From Thermoguttaceae bacterium (GTDB lineage Bacteria; Planctomycetota; Planctomycetia; Pirellulales; Thermoguttaceae), in contig JAFZNK010000296.1 in assembly GCA_017550965.1 (NCBI GenBank), positions 1 through 36,026 on the forward strand: 36,026 bases of DNA, read 5' to 3'. Shown here piece by piece: positions 23,387-31,723 of this stretch. Each line of letters starts with the position of its first letter. Positions within the stretch are counted from its first letter, which is position 1. The notes beneath the pieces were generated by a model. It did no database searches and was not told the DNA's origin. It worked only from the letters and a program-made list of their open reading frames with translations. The position numbers and the translations under genes are program-made.

Positions 23387-24412
23387 TTAGAAGCCGCGCG
23401 CGGCGCGTATGTCGTCAAAATCTCTCAAATGGTAGTCGATTCCGACATAATCAAGCGTTTTGCATAACGCGCGCAACGCCACGCCGAGTCCGTCGCAACC
23501 GCTGTAGCCGCCGAATTGTCCTCCGCCCTTAACGTGCGGTTCAAGATCAAGAAAAACTCCAGGTATGCCGCGATTTTGCGAGTACTCTGTCAACGACGGG
23601 AGGATTTTTGCGAAATCGCGTAAAATTGCTTCATGCCCTGAATAACCTTGATCGCAGGGAACAAAACCTTTCATCTTGTCTTCGTCTTGCCGTCCGCCCT
23701 TATTTTCAACGACCGTCTTCGAATAATCTTTAATGTGCATCCAACCTATTCCCGGTTTCATCGCTTCATATTGTTCAAAGATTTCAGCGGTCGTGTATCC
23801 TTGAACGACGAGATTTGCGGCGTCAAAAATAAGTTTCATCGCCGGATGGTTCACTTGGCGATATATGTCGGCGAGTATCCAGCCGTTGCAACCAATAAGA
23901 TTTGCCTCTACTTCCAGACCGAACGTCAGATCGGAACGGTGGCACGTTTCCGCAATTTTCCCCAAACGATCAACCGCTTGCGATATATACTTTTGCGGAT
24001 CGTCCCCTTTGGGTTGATAGAAAGAAAAACCGCGAATTAATTTTGTTTCAAACATATGAGCGACGTCGCAAACGCGTTTGACGTCGTTGTTCAGGTAATC
24101 TTCAAAGGGAATATAGGCGTCTTTAGAACCGTCGTCGACGTCTAATAACTTTATTTTGCCGATAGGCGAACCGATTGACGAAACGTTCAGACCGTAATCG
24201 TTTTGTATTTCCAGAACCGATCGAATTTCCTCCGTCGTCAATTTCATGACGTTTTTGACGCCGTCGCCAAGATTGACAAAACGAACGCTATAGTATTGGA
24301 GTCCAAGGGCGGCAAAAGTCGCGAATTGTTCGACCATTGTTTTGCTATTGGAGCATTCGTCTGCAAAACCGGTTAGAACAACCTGCGGAGGGATCGTTTT
24401 TTTGATGGTCAT
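23387..24412 (-). CDS. Sugar phosphate isomerase/epimerase-like TIM-barrel protein
   Basis: 341 residues without a signal peptide. The xylose-isomerase-like (AP endonuclease 2-type) fold is indicated by TGFADECS at the first strand, LGLQYYSVRFV, then the metal ligands in order: Glu in GLEVEANL, Asp in LIFDAANLV, His in WMHIKDYS and Glu in FLDLEPHVKGG. These bind one or two divalent ions for ketose-aldose or 3-epimerisation chemistry. Such proteins are very numerous in Planctomycetota and often act with Gfo/Idh/MocA oxidoreductases. The Gly-rich insert GGGQFGGYSGCDG near the C-terminus is a recurring feature of this subgroup. It is downstream of the Nudix gene with 77 bases between them. Substrate unknown. 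Confidence 0.88.
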   Translation of the reverse strand: MTIKKTIPPQVVLTGFADECSNSKTMVEQFATFAALGLQYYSVRFVNLGDGVKNVMKLTTEEIRSVLEIQNDYGLNVSSIGSPIGKIKLLDVDDGSKDAYIPFEDYLNNDVKRVCDVAHMFETKLIRGFSFYQPKGDDPQKYISQAVDRLGKIAETCHRSDLTFGLEVEANLIGCNGWILADIYRQVNHPAMKLIFDAANLVVQGYTTAEIFEQYEAMKPGIGWMHIKDYSKTVVENKGGRQDEDKMKGFVPCDQGYSGHEAILRDFAKILPSLTEYSQNRGIPGVFLDLEPHVKGGGQFGGYSGCDGLGVALRALCKTLDYVGIDYHLRDFDDIRAARGF

Positions 24413-24489
24413 TGGTCTTTCTTTCGTAAAGCGGTGGAAAGGTTTAGGAGCTTATTTGTTCTTTTTGTAAACGTTTAAACGACGATAGA

Positions 24490-25029
24490 TTAAATCCCTA
24501 GTTTGCGTTTTGCGAGCAGTAAGCCGACAAGCGACTTCGCGTCGACGATCTCACGAGCGTCAATCATTTTGTCGATCTCGTCCCATGTTTTAGGTGCGGG
24601 AAGTATCTTTTCTCCGTCTTCAAGGGCAGTTTCTCCCTCGACTAAATCCGTGGCGATATAAAGGACCAGTTCTTCTTGAAGGATCCCAGGCGAAGTGTAA
24701 ATAGGCGCAAGTAATTCAATATTGTCGGTTCTATACCCGGTTTCTTCAATGAGTTCTCTTTTAGCTGTGATTAATGGGTCTTCGCCGATTTCGCGGGTAC
24801 CTGCCGGAATCTCAAAGATGTTTCGTTGGAACGTAATGCGATACTGATCGATGAGCAAAACGCGACCGTCCGGTAGGATTGGGACAATTCCTACCGCGCC
24901 CGGATGTTTCACGACTTGGCGCACGAGCGTTTTGCCGCTTCTGCCAATCTGCTTACGTTCGACAACTTTAAAAATACGACCTTGAAAAAGAACGGGCTCG
25001 TTTTCCATAGACGTATTCAACTCGCTCAT
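24490..25029 (-). CDS. Nudix hydrolase, ADP-ribose pyrophosphatase type
   Basis: 179 residues, with AAGGA about seven bases before the ATG. The Nudix box is complete from residue 88 or so: GTREIGED followed by seven residues and RELIEETGY, matching GX5EX7REUXEEXGU. Upstream VLFQGRIFKVVERKQI and HPGAVGIVPIL, and downstream YTSPGILQEELVLYIA, match the ADP-ribose/NudF-like subgroup, where the SPG and Glu after the box help select ADP-ribose. The enzyme would clear ADP-ribose or similar nucleoside diphosphate sugars in the cytoplasm. It has a strong promoter of its own at 25117-25145. It is not an operon partner of the WD40 gene upstream. Confidence 0.93.
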   Translation of the reverse strand: MSELNTSMENEPVLFQGRIFKVVERKQIGRSGKTLVRQVVKHPGAVGIVPILPDGRVLLIDQYRITFQRNIFEIPAGTREIGEDPLITAKRELIEETGYRTDNIELLAPIYTSPGILQEELVLYIATDLVEGETALEDGEKILPAPKTWDEIDKMIDAREIVDAKSLVGLLLAKRKLGI

Positions 25030-25116
25030 TTACTTTCCTTTGACGTTGCGTACGATGAATTATTTCCGAAAAACGTCGGTAAACGAATCGACGTTCCGCG
25101 TCCAAACGACGGTTTC

Positions 25117-25145
25117 AGTATATTGCGTTAAGAAACAGAAGTCAA
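25117..25145 (-). promoter_or_regulatory. Strong sigma70-type promoter of the Nudix gene
   Basis: On the minus strand TTGACT (25145-25140) and TATACT (25122-25117) are exactly 17 bases apart. The leader would be about 80 bases. Confidence 0.75.
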
Positions 25146-25160
25146 GAAAAACGGAGAGAA

Positions 25161-26792
25161 TTAATGCGCGCGAACGTCCCATCGTCTAACTTCTCCAAGA
25201 TCATTAGCGAAGTAGACGTGACGTTCGTCAAAAGCGAAAGAAACCGCGTCAATTGAAGTCGCGTGATCAATTGAGTCGTCAAGGGTGCGGAGAACGACTC
25301 CCTTGCGAATTTCCCAAAGTGAGAGCCTCGCTTTTTTCCCGCCTACGCCGACTACCATTTTGGCGCTATGAGGGGCAAATGCGAAATCTTGAACGACGTC
25401 GTCGTGTTCTCCCAACTCCATGCTGAGTTTTCCGTTTGCCGATTGCCATATCGTGATATAACGAGGTTCTACGCGCGCGGCGAATCGTTCTCCGGTCGGA
25501 GAGAATTTACAGAATTTTCTGGGAATAGGCGCAGGAACTGACATTTGAGACACTTCTATTGCCGACAGAGGCTTCTTCGCCTTTTCCAAGTCTACCGTTC
25601 TTGCAACGTTGAGATCCCAAATGACAATTTTATAGCGAGGAGCGTTTGTCAAAGCGCTCGAAGCGGCGTGTAAAACTGAGGGAACGTCGGGAACCGTCGA
25701 TTCAAACGACAGTTCTTGTTTTGTTGTAGGGAATTGTTCTTCAACAAGCGTCGCGACAAGGTCGCCTTCGTCGGACACGGCAAGGACATCGACTATTCTC
25801 CCCTTGATTTCTTCGTCGGAAGTGGAATTATCAAACGTCATCTTTATGTTCGACGGAAACGTTACGACTCGATTGCGATCTCTAAGGAGTACAAGCGACC
25901 ATTCCGATTCTCTTTCATTTGACGTGGCTGCTGAAAGATCCTCGTTATCGCCCGAGCGGCAAATAAGCCATCGCGCGTTTGGAGAAAGACGAACGCAATC
26001 TGCTTTTTTGGTTTCGTCCGCTGATTTCAGACGCTTCGTTTCATTATCGCTTCCTGTAAACGAAGTCTTTTCGTCTTGTTTGAACGATCGGTATTCCAGT
26101 AATCTTGTCAAGACGGCGTTAGAAAGCGGATTATTGCCGTCTTGCGCCCAAGACGTTTCTCTGGCTTTTTGAAGGTCAAGCGTTTCTGATTCAGAAGGCG
26201 TGGAACCTCGTAATATCGTAGATTCGTTCGCTTGCAACGCCGGAAGATTAAGCCCTTTCTGTTCGTTGTTGTACGTCCAGAAAATCCGTTCGCCTTTTTC
26301 GTCAAACGCCGCGCATCCCAATGTCGGCGCTAACAAACCGATATAGTCGGGGCAAAAACTTTCGAGTCGAGCGTCTGAGAATTCAATGTTCCATAATTCG
26401 ACGCCAATCCCGCCGCGTTCTTCTTCGACAAGCGCTTTTTTTGTCAAGAACGCGTTCGGATAGTCCGGTTGCGTCTCGTCGATTCCCAGTCGTCTTTCAA
26501 GGAGAATTCGCCGAGAGTTTGCCGCAAGACTAAGTCTTTCAACTCGTCCGTTCGCATTAAGGACAAGATCAGTTTGCGTTTGAACGACTTCCTGCGATTC
26601 GACCGACTGATTTCTTCTCTCGCTCAATCTTTCTATAACGGGCCGTCTTTTCGACGCGAAGGGATCTTCTGTCTTGCGAACGCAGCCAAGAAGTTGACAC
26701 AAAAGAGACGCTCCAAGAAAACAGAGTATGACGACGACAGCGGGGGGCGTATTCGTCTTATAGTCTTTCTGTTTTTGGCGGATATTGGTCAT
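25161..26792 (-). CDS. WD40-type beta-propeller lipoprotein
   Basis: 543 residues. A hydrophobic stretch at residues 18-35 ends in LLGC, a good lipobox with Cys37 as the lipid-modified residue, so the protein is likely anchored to a membrane and faces the periplasm. About residues 60-350 are weakly conserved blade-like segments with long polar insertions. The last 190 residues carry clear WD40-type repeats: YKIVIWDLNVA, RYITIWQSANGKL then HDDVVQDFAFAPHS, ARLSLWEIRKG then SIDAVSFAFDERHVYFA, and VRRWDVRAH at the end. Such propellers are protein-interaction platforms. No enzyme motif is seen. The gene continues toward the Nudix promoter without a visible terminator. Confidence 0.82.
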   Translation of the reverse strand: MTNIRQKQKDYKTNTPPAVVVILCFLGASLLCQLLGCVRKTEDPFASKRRPVIERLSERRNQSVESQEVVQTQTDLVLNANGRVERLSLAANSRRILLERRLGIDETQPDYPNAFLTKKALVEEERGGIGVELWNIEFSDARLESFCPDYIGLLAPTLGCAAFDEKGERIFWTYNNEQKGLNLPALQANESTILRGSTPSESETLDLQKARETSWAQDGNNPLSNAVLTRLLEYRSFKQDEKTSFTGSDNETKRLKSADETKKADCVRLSPNARWLICRSGDNEDLSAATSNERESEWSLVLLRDRNRVVTFPSNIKMTFDNSTSDEEIKGRIVDVLAVSDEGDLVATLVEEQFPTTKQELSFESTVPDVPSVLHAASSALTNAPRYKIVIWDLNVARTVDLEKAKKPLSAIEVSQMSVPAPIPRKFCKFSPTGERFAARVEPRYITIWQSANGKLSMELGEHDDVVQDFAFAPHSAKMVVGVGGKKARLSLWEIRKGVVLRTLDDSIDHATSIDAVSFAFDERHVYFANDLGEVRRWDVRAH

Positions 26793-26911
26793 TCTTTTTA
26801 CGTCGTTTGATAGTTATTTTAGCGTCAAATAGACTTAAAACGCTTCGAGAGAGTTTATTAGTTTACTGTTTTTGGGTCAAGAGATTTTTCGAGCGATAGA
26901 GTAGAGAAGGT

Positions 26912-26952
26912 AAAAAACGCCACGAACCGCCAATTGAGCGCGAAAAGCGGTT
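26912..26952 (-). terminator. Weak terminator overlapping the symporter stop
   Basis: On the minus strand AACCGC (26952-26947) pairs with GCGGTT (26930-26925) and a run of six T follows at 26917-26912, seven bases past the stem. Confidence 0.4.
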
Positions 26953-28294
26953 ATGGATTCTGATTCTCGGAAGCGTCGTCCTTTCTTTCGAGCATCCCGT
27001 TGCGTTTGGCGATAATGTAGGTGCAAATATTGTCTCCGGTAACGTTGCACGCCGTTTCAAACATATCGAGAATAGGATTAATGCCGAGCGCAAGACCGAC
27101 GATTGTGGCGACCTGCATTTGGGTAAATCCGCCGTTTTCAAGAATCATGAATAAAAGAAACACGCTGCCGCCTGGTATGCCGCCCGCGCCAATAGATGCA
27201 AACACGACGGAAACGAGAAGGACGAGCAAAGTCGACGGCGTGATCGGAACGTTAAAAATATTCGACGCCAAAATGACAAATACCGGCAAATGAACGCAAA
27301 CGCCGTCCATATTTATCGTGCATCCTAACGGCAGGGAAAAACTGGATAGAGACGAAGAAACGCCGATTTTGTTCGCCGTTTGCATCGAAACGGAAAGAGT
27401 CGCGGCGCTAGATCGCGTTGTAAAGGCCGTGAGAATAGGAAGACGAAGCCGCAAAAGAACGCGATACGGATTGTCGCGACAAAAGAGAAAAAGCGCCAAA
27501 GGATAAATCGCCAGAATCATCCCTAAAACGCCAATAACGACGCATACGATAATTTGCAGGTAGGGGACAAACAGTTCGAGCCCGCAATTCGCAAAATTGA
27601 CAAATGAAAGAGCAAAAACGCCTATTGGAAAATACTCCATGGACCAATCGACGATTCTAAACGAAATCGACTGGCAACCTTGACATAGGGAAAGGGCCAA
27701 ATTGACGTTTTGTCGTTCTGAATCTGGAGTTTTGTCGGAGTCTAAAATATAACGCGCCGCTAGCCCCGTTATGATCGAAAAGACAACGATCGGCAGAAAT
27801 TGACCGTCTGCCAGGGCCTCGAAGGGATTTTTAAAAAGCCCCGCGATAAACGCTTCGAGACCATGCGACGCTTCCGGGGTCGATTGGAACGCCGAAACGC
27901 CGTTTTGAAAATTCGACGATATTTCGTCAAACGAATTCATCGTCGGATTAAGACAAAGCGCTAACGCTATGCCAAAACCCGTCGCGAAGAGACTGGTAAA
28001 AAAGTACCAACCGACGACGGAAAGCCCAAGTTTTCCCGACTTTTTAAGCGGTAACGACGCCGCGCCAAAGATCAATGAGAAGAGAACGATAGGGAATACC
28101 GCCATCTTCAGGACAGAAATCAAAACGGAGCCAAACGGCTGAACGATTAATATTAAGCTCGTCCTAAAATCTTCTGGAAGACCTGAGCAAAGAACGCCGA
28201 GAGCTGTTCCTACGATAAACGACGTCAGAATTCTCGCTATGAGCGGGACGCCAAAATAAAAAGCGACAGGTTTCTTCAGGAAATTCAAGAACAT
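26951..28294 (-). CDS. Dicarboxylate/amino acid:cation symporter (DAACS family)
   Basis: 447 residues, with the hydrophobic profile of the glutamate transporter fold. Signature segments are all present: TRSSAATLSVSM (293-304, hairpin HP1), PLGCTINMDG (322-331, the TINMDG sodium motif), GGIPGGS (371-377, HP2) and DMFETACNVTGD (410-421, TM8). Members take up dicarboxylates or amino acids with sodium or protons across the inner membrane. By alignment to the archaeal GltPh, Asp410, Thr414, Asn417 and Asp421 match substrate and sodium residues. Glu413 falls where GltPh has the arginine (R397) that binds the substrate side-chain carboxylate. Acidic substrates are therefore doubtful; neutral or cationic ones are possible. 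Expressed alone; the gene upstream is an orphan transposase fragment. Confidence 0.93.
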   Translation of the reverse strand: MFLNFLKKPVAFYFGVPLIARILTSFIVGTALGVLCSGLPEDFRTSLILIVQPFGSVLISVLKMAVFPIVLFSLIFGAASLPLKKSGKLGLSVVGWYFFTSLFATGFGIALALCLNPTMNSFDEISSNFQNGVSAFQSTPEASHGLEAFIAGLFKNPFEALADGQFLPIVVFSIITGLAARYILDSDKTPDSERQNVNLALSLCQGCQSISFRIVDWSMEYFPIGVFALSFVNFANCGLELFVPYLQIIVCVVIGVLGMILAIYPLALFLFCRDNPYRVLLRLRLPILTAFTTRSSAATLSVSMQTANKIGVSSSLSSFSLPLGCTINMDGVCVHLPVFVILASNIFNVPITPSTLLVLLVSVVFASIGAGGIPGGSVFLLFMILENGGFTQMQVATIVGLALGINPILDMFETACNVTGDNICTYIIAKRNGMLERKDDASENQNP

Positions 28295-28442
28295 TGACGG
28301 CGATCTTCAGCTTTTCGACCTTCCGAAAAAGCACGCTTGCGACGGAGCGCTCCTTCCTTGCGAACGTACGACGACAACAAAACGTTCAACGCGTTCTTTA
28401 TATCGTCACAGCGTAAGCGAGATCGTTCAGGAACAACGCTTC

Positions 28443-28778
28443 CTATTTTTTGACGCGCGCTCGCTTTTTAGCGCGTTTCTTTGTTTTGGTTACCTCGACA
28501 ACGGGCTCTACCGACAATACGGAAAAATCGACCGCGACATTAATTTTGCGTAACTCTGTAAAAACCGTTTTCAAAACGCCGTTTTCCGACCAACGCCGGT
28601 ATCTCTTGTAAATAGTCGCCCATTTCCCAAATTGTTTGGGAAGATTTCGCCATGTACAACGTTTTTCGGCGATGTAAATGAGTGCGTTTAGAAAAGTGTG
28701 GTTGTCAACTTGCACGTTTCCACGTTGCGTTGGCAGTAAGGATTTGATTTGGTTGTATTGGCTTTGTGTAAGTTTCAT
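28443..28778 (-). CDS. Orphan IS5-family transposase orfA (DUF4096-type N-terminal domain)
   Basis: 111 residues. The stretch from LTQSQYNQIKSLLP through FLNALIYIAEKRCTWRNLPKQFGKWATIYKRYRRWSENGV is the helical N-terminal domain of IS5-family (IS427/ISL2 group) transposases. The end is Lys/Arg-rich (KKRAKKRARVKK), where two-frame members of this group have an A-rich frameshift site. The DDE catalytic part (orfB) should lie just downstream on the minus strand, but the 148 bases to the symporter start at 28294 contain no matching frame. It is thus either the remnant of an insertion sequence or a repurposed DNA-binding protein. I did not find clear terminal inverted repeats around it. Confidence 0.75.
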   Translation of the reverse strand: MKLTQSQYNQIKSLLPTQRGNVQVDNHTFLNALIYIAEKRCTWRNLPKQFGKWATIYKRYRRWSENGVLKTVFTELRKINVAVDFSVLSVEPVVEVTKTKKRAKKRARVKK

Positions 28779-29292
28779 AGCGCTTCAATAGTAGTGTAAA
28801 TCTTAGTTGGGCAACCAGGTCTAACCATACCTGCATTATGAATTGTAATAAGAGAACGAAAAAAAACAAGCCTATGCTGAAAAACCTCGGTTAAAAAAGA
28901 GCAAATAAAAATGTGAGAGTTCCTATTTGCGTTTTGAGAGCGTTAAAAGGAATAATCAAAATCTGCGCAAGGAAGCGCCCATATGAGTCAGTATACAGCT
29001 GTAAAGCGTTTGTTTGGTTTTCCGCCCACAAACAACTCGTGATCATAACTTCGTTCTGTTCAGCACGGAGTTTTGTTGGACTTGAAAAGACGAGAAGGGT
29101 AAAACCACAAGCGACGTTGTTCTGGAAGAGACGGGGAATAGTTGCGGTTCTTTTGAGACTAGCGCGAGGACTTTTCGGTAATGAATTTTGTCGACGGAGG
29201 CGCGTCTGGCAGATAGGGGAGGAGATAAAAGGGAAATTACGAGGGGAAAAAGAATTTTCGAAAGATGAAATCTTGACGCAAAGAAAAAGAAA

Positions 29293-29328
29293 TGCTCTGT
29301 ACCGGAAGAACACTACCTGTACAGAGCA
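29293..29328. other. Perfect 10-bp inverted repeat in the gene-free stretch
   Basis: TGCTCTGTAC (29293-29302) and GTACAGAGCA (29319-29328) form a ten-pair stem with a 16-base loop. Seven bases after it a short A-run follows on the plus strand. It could be a terminator for transcription coming from the left, an operator or an element end. Confidence 0.4.
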
Positions 29329-29442
29329 AGCACCTTAAAAAACCAGATTTTTCTTTGTTTCTAGTGCCTCAGTTTCTGACTTCAAAAGAACCGAACTGCA
29401 ACTAAAACTGCAACAAAAAGTGGTTTCACTCGTAAAAATACG

Positions 29443-29466
29443 GGTAAAAAATACCCCCTAGGGGGC
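29443..29466 (-). terminator. Probable terminator of the phage operon
   Basis: The 12-base palindrome CCCCCTAGGGGG (29454-29465) can fold as a four-pair GC stem with a CTAG loop. On the minus strand it is followed directly by TATTTTTT (29453-29446). It lies about 85 bases past the portal stop and would end late transcription there. Confidence 0.6.
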
Positions 29467-29548
29467 GATATTAACACTACAACTATCACATTTTAAACGA
29501 ACGCGACCGCTTTTCCGACCTCTTATTTAAGAAAGTCTGTTCAGATTA

Positions 29549-31102
29549 TTATTGTTCTTTTGGAATAAGTTTTTCTGTTTTTACCGGATTTACTGGATTT
29601 ACCGGAGGCGCGGAAGTCTCGCCAAAACGCGTCCCCGCTTCGTTAGGTTTTTCCGGAGAAGCTCCAAATAATTCAGGAAAATCTTCTCTGTCTTTGAGAA
29701 TCTGCTCACGAACGTCTTCCCAATCGTCAAACGGATGAAATTCGCGCCATATCTCTTCGAGCGTCGCCTGACCGGCTTTGACGCGGATCGCGTTTGTTCT
29801 TGCCGTCGCCTCCGCGTCGACAAGAGGCGGTTTTGGCCAGAGCCATTCCCAATCGACGTCGACAGGACTTGGAGCGGATTCGAAGCGCGCAAATAAATCC
29901 GGAGCGATTAAACGATAAAAATACAAAAATATTTTGTCGACTAGCGAACGTTCGAACATGTCGCGTTGAAGTTCGTCAATTAGCATTTCGAACGGCTGAT
30001 TGTCAAGTCGTCCGGACGCGAAGTTGTATTCATGGCTCGAACCGGTCGCTTTGTTGCGCGGCAAGCCCATCGAATATCCGATTTGAGAAAGCAAATTTGC
30101 CGTATAAGCGTCTGCCGCGGTGGTCGGTTGCGTCGGCGTGAAGCCTTTGAGCGTCGTTCCAACCGGAAGATGAACGAGTTTGCCGTTGGGCGTGTCGAAA
30201 GAATCGTACGCCTGATATTGATAGGAACCCGGCTCCAAATAATGTTCGTCGACGCAGTCGAGCGCGTATCCGGTTTGCGTTTCGACCGTCGCGAAAACTT
30301 TGGCTCCCGCCTTCGCCGCTTCCACCGTCGCTTGCGTGTATTCCCGGAGCTGCTGCAAATACGGCAAGACGGGCGCGAACCAGGACACGCCCCGCGTTTG
30401 TCCGGGGAGATCGCGTCTAAAAAGACAGAATACCTGAGAAGCCGAAAAGTATTCGTAACGATTCGAGTCGTAATACGCGTGTTCGAGATTGGGCACGTCG
30501 TAGACGCAATAACGTCGAACGTTTCCGAATTCGTCGAGCTCGACGCCGTCTTGTTCTCGTCGCGACGACGGCCGACCGTTTGGGTTGCCGACGCGTTGCG
30601 AATCGATGAGAACGGCGTCGACGCCGACGCTGATCGCGGGATTGGGAACGACGGCGACAAACGCTTCTCCGTCGACGACGACCGATTCCATCGCCTGACG
30701 CAGAAGGACGGCAAGTTCGATTTCGTCGGCGAAACGTTCCCAACGAAATTCGACGTATTGTTCGAGTTCTTTATCGATTGGACGTTTCAAATGTTTGCAA
30801 AAACCTTTAAAACGCAGACGCGGACCGACTCCGACGACATATAAGCCGAACAAACGCGCGATTCCCGCCGCGTGCGGATTGTTTTCGAACTCGAGTCGCG
30901 CCTGGCTACGCAAACGGGCGCGCGTTTGCGCGTTCTGCGCTCGGAGCGTTGTTTCTTGCGGCAAAGACTGCAAAAAAGATCGCAACGTGTCGGACGAGGG
31001 GCGCGCGGCTTGATAGGAAGCAGCAACCGTCGCTGCTTGATTATTTTTTTGCCGAGCTCGACTTTTAGCGGCGCGTTTTTTTTGTTTTTTCATGATTCTC
31101 AC
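29549..31102 (-). CDS. Phage portal protein (lambda gpB type)
   Basis: 517 residues. The portal is the dodecameric ring through which DNA enters the capsid. Lambda-type features: NNPHAAGIARLFGLYVVGVGPRLR after a basic N-terminus; VVVDGEAFVAVVPN; DAVLIDSQRVGNP; the typical DLPGQTRGVSWFAPVLPYLQQLREY; and LSQIGYSMGLPRNKATGSSHEYNFASGRL, close to the family consensus. A GTG at 31102 overlaps the stop of the upstream gene as GTGA, indicating translational coupling; an ATG at 31093 is the alternative. The C-terminal tail contains a PVNPVNPV repeat and is low-complexity. It is the last gene of the phage block on this strand and is followed by a terminator, not by a protease or capsid gene. Confidence 0.93.
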   Translation of the reverse strand: MRIMKKQKKRAAKSRARQKNNQAATVAASYQAARPSSDTLRSFLQSLPQETTLRAQNAQTRARLRSQARLEFENNPHAAGIARLFGLYVVGVGPRLRFKGFCKHLKRPIDKELEQYVEFRWERFADEIELAVLLRQAMESVVVDGEAFVAVVPNPAISVGVDAVLIDSQRVGNPNGRPSSRREQDGVELDEFGNVRRYCVYDVPNLEHAYYDSNRYEYFSASQVFCLFRRDLPGQTRGVSWFAPVLPYLQQLREYTQATVEAAKAGAKVFATVETQTGYALDCVDEHYLEPGSYQYQAYDSFDTPNGKLVHLPVGTTLKGFTPTQPTTAADAYTANLLSQIGYSMGLPRNKATGSSHEYNFASGRLDNQPFEMLIDELQRDMFERSLVDKIFLYFYRLIAPDLFARFESAPSPVDVDWEWLWPKPPLVDAEATARTNAIRVKAGQATLEEIWREFHPFDDWEDVREQILKDREDFPELFGASPEKPNEAGTRFGETSAPPVNPVNPVKTEKLIPKEQ

Positions 31103-31329
31103 GGATAAAATTTCGTTATTCTGATTCCGCGTTTCATCGACGCGAGTTTCATTTCTTCCTCTTCGGCCTGCAATTCGGCAAGCCGACCTCTTGCCGCTTG
31201 CTCTTGCGACTCGATCGAATACGATTCGCCAGCGGTCGAAAAACTGAGAATTTTCCGACCGTCCTGAGTCGTCAGGTCGTTTTGCGGCGTCGCGTTATTT
31301 ACGCTGATCGTCGGTTGTTCTTCGCTCAT
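31099..31329 (-). CDS. gpW-like head-tail joining protein
   Basis: 76 residues with AAAGGAGA about seven bases before the ATG, inside the end of the upstream gene. The segment DGRKILSFSTAGESYSIES followed by a helix LAELQAEEEEM and a basic RGIRITKFYP end follows the layout of lambda gpW, which plugs the portal after DNA packaging (small helical protein with a two-stranded sheet and a GxxxFY-like tail). The position between terminase and portal is the same as in lambda (A-W-B), and the GTGA overlap with the portal supports coupled expression. Similarity is by pattern, not by search. Confidence 0.7.
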   Translation of the reverse strand: MSEEQPTISVNNATPQNDLTTQDGRKILSFSTAGESYSIESQEQAARGRLAELQAEEEEMKLASMKRGIRITKFYP

Positions 31330-31330
31330 A

Positions 31331-31702
31331 TCACGTCTCCTTTGGGTTGTATTTCGTATAAAACTTGACGCGGTATCCTGGACGCAAATAGCGCCAATCC
31401 CAATAGCGACCGGAGGTCGCGTCGCGAGCGCAGTCGTAGCGCAACGACGAGCCGTCGTCGGAAAATACTGTTAGAACGTCTCCCGCCGCCGGATAAAAAA
31501 TCTCGTCGCCGACAATAAAACTTTCGACGTTGCACGACCATTCTCGAACGACAAGAGCCGAAGGAACTGTCGCGTTGAGATTTTCCGACGCTTTTGTCTC
31601 CGGCTTGACGTACATATTCAAAGCGCGGCCGTCGTTTTTCGTCAACGTTGCGCGATGAGAAAACACGCCCGCGATTTTACTCAATTGGTTGTACGGATTC
31701 AT
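31331..31702 (-). CDS. Phage protein of unknown function between terminase and gpW-like gene
   Basis: 123 residues; GGGAGA lies about seven bases before the ATG. It starts 22 bases past the terminase stop and ends one base before the next ATG. There is no signal peptide or membrane segment. The composition (IFYPAAGDVLTVFSDDG, RYWDWRYLRPGYRVKFYTKY) indicates a compact beta-rich domain with many aromatic residues, as in small head-completion or tail-adaptor proteins. I do not recognise a family. The extra gene between terminase and W is not found in lambda itself. Confidence 0.75.
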   Translation of the reverse strand: MNPYNQLSKIAGVFSHRATLTKNDGRALNMYVKPETKASENLNATVPSALVVREWSCNVESFIVGDEIFYPAAGDVLTVFSDDGSSLRYDCARDATSGRYWDWRYLRPGYRVKFYTKYNPKET

Positions 31703-31723
31703 AGTTTTTCTCCCATAGGCGCA

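Larger units (their letters stand above)
28779..29548. other. 770-base stretch without a convincing gene
   Basis: It lies between the orfA fragment and the phage portal gene. Two long frames on opposite strands (28891-29313 and 28913-29338) overlap almost completely. Both lack a Shine-Dalgarno and a recognisable domain, and the minus one is low-complexity. The stretch is purine-rich on the plus strand between about 29210 and 29290. It holds the hairpin at 29293-29328 and the terminator at 29443-29466. If a prophage is integrated here, its end should lie in this stretch. Confidence 0.6.

Noticed and set aside
28891..29338. Two long opposing frames of about 140 codons
   Set aside because: They overlap almost completely, lack Shine-Dalgarno sequences and domains, and the minus one is low-complexity; both start in the inverted repeat or in purine-rich DNA.
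30032..30844. Plus-strand frame of 270 codons inside the portal gene
   Set aside because: Antisense to a clear portal protein; Arg-rich composition typical of a shadow frame.
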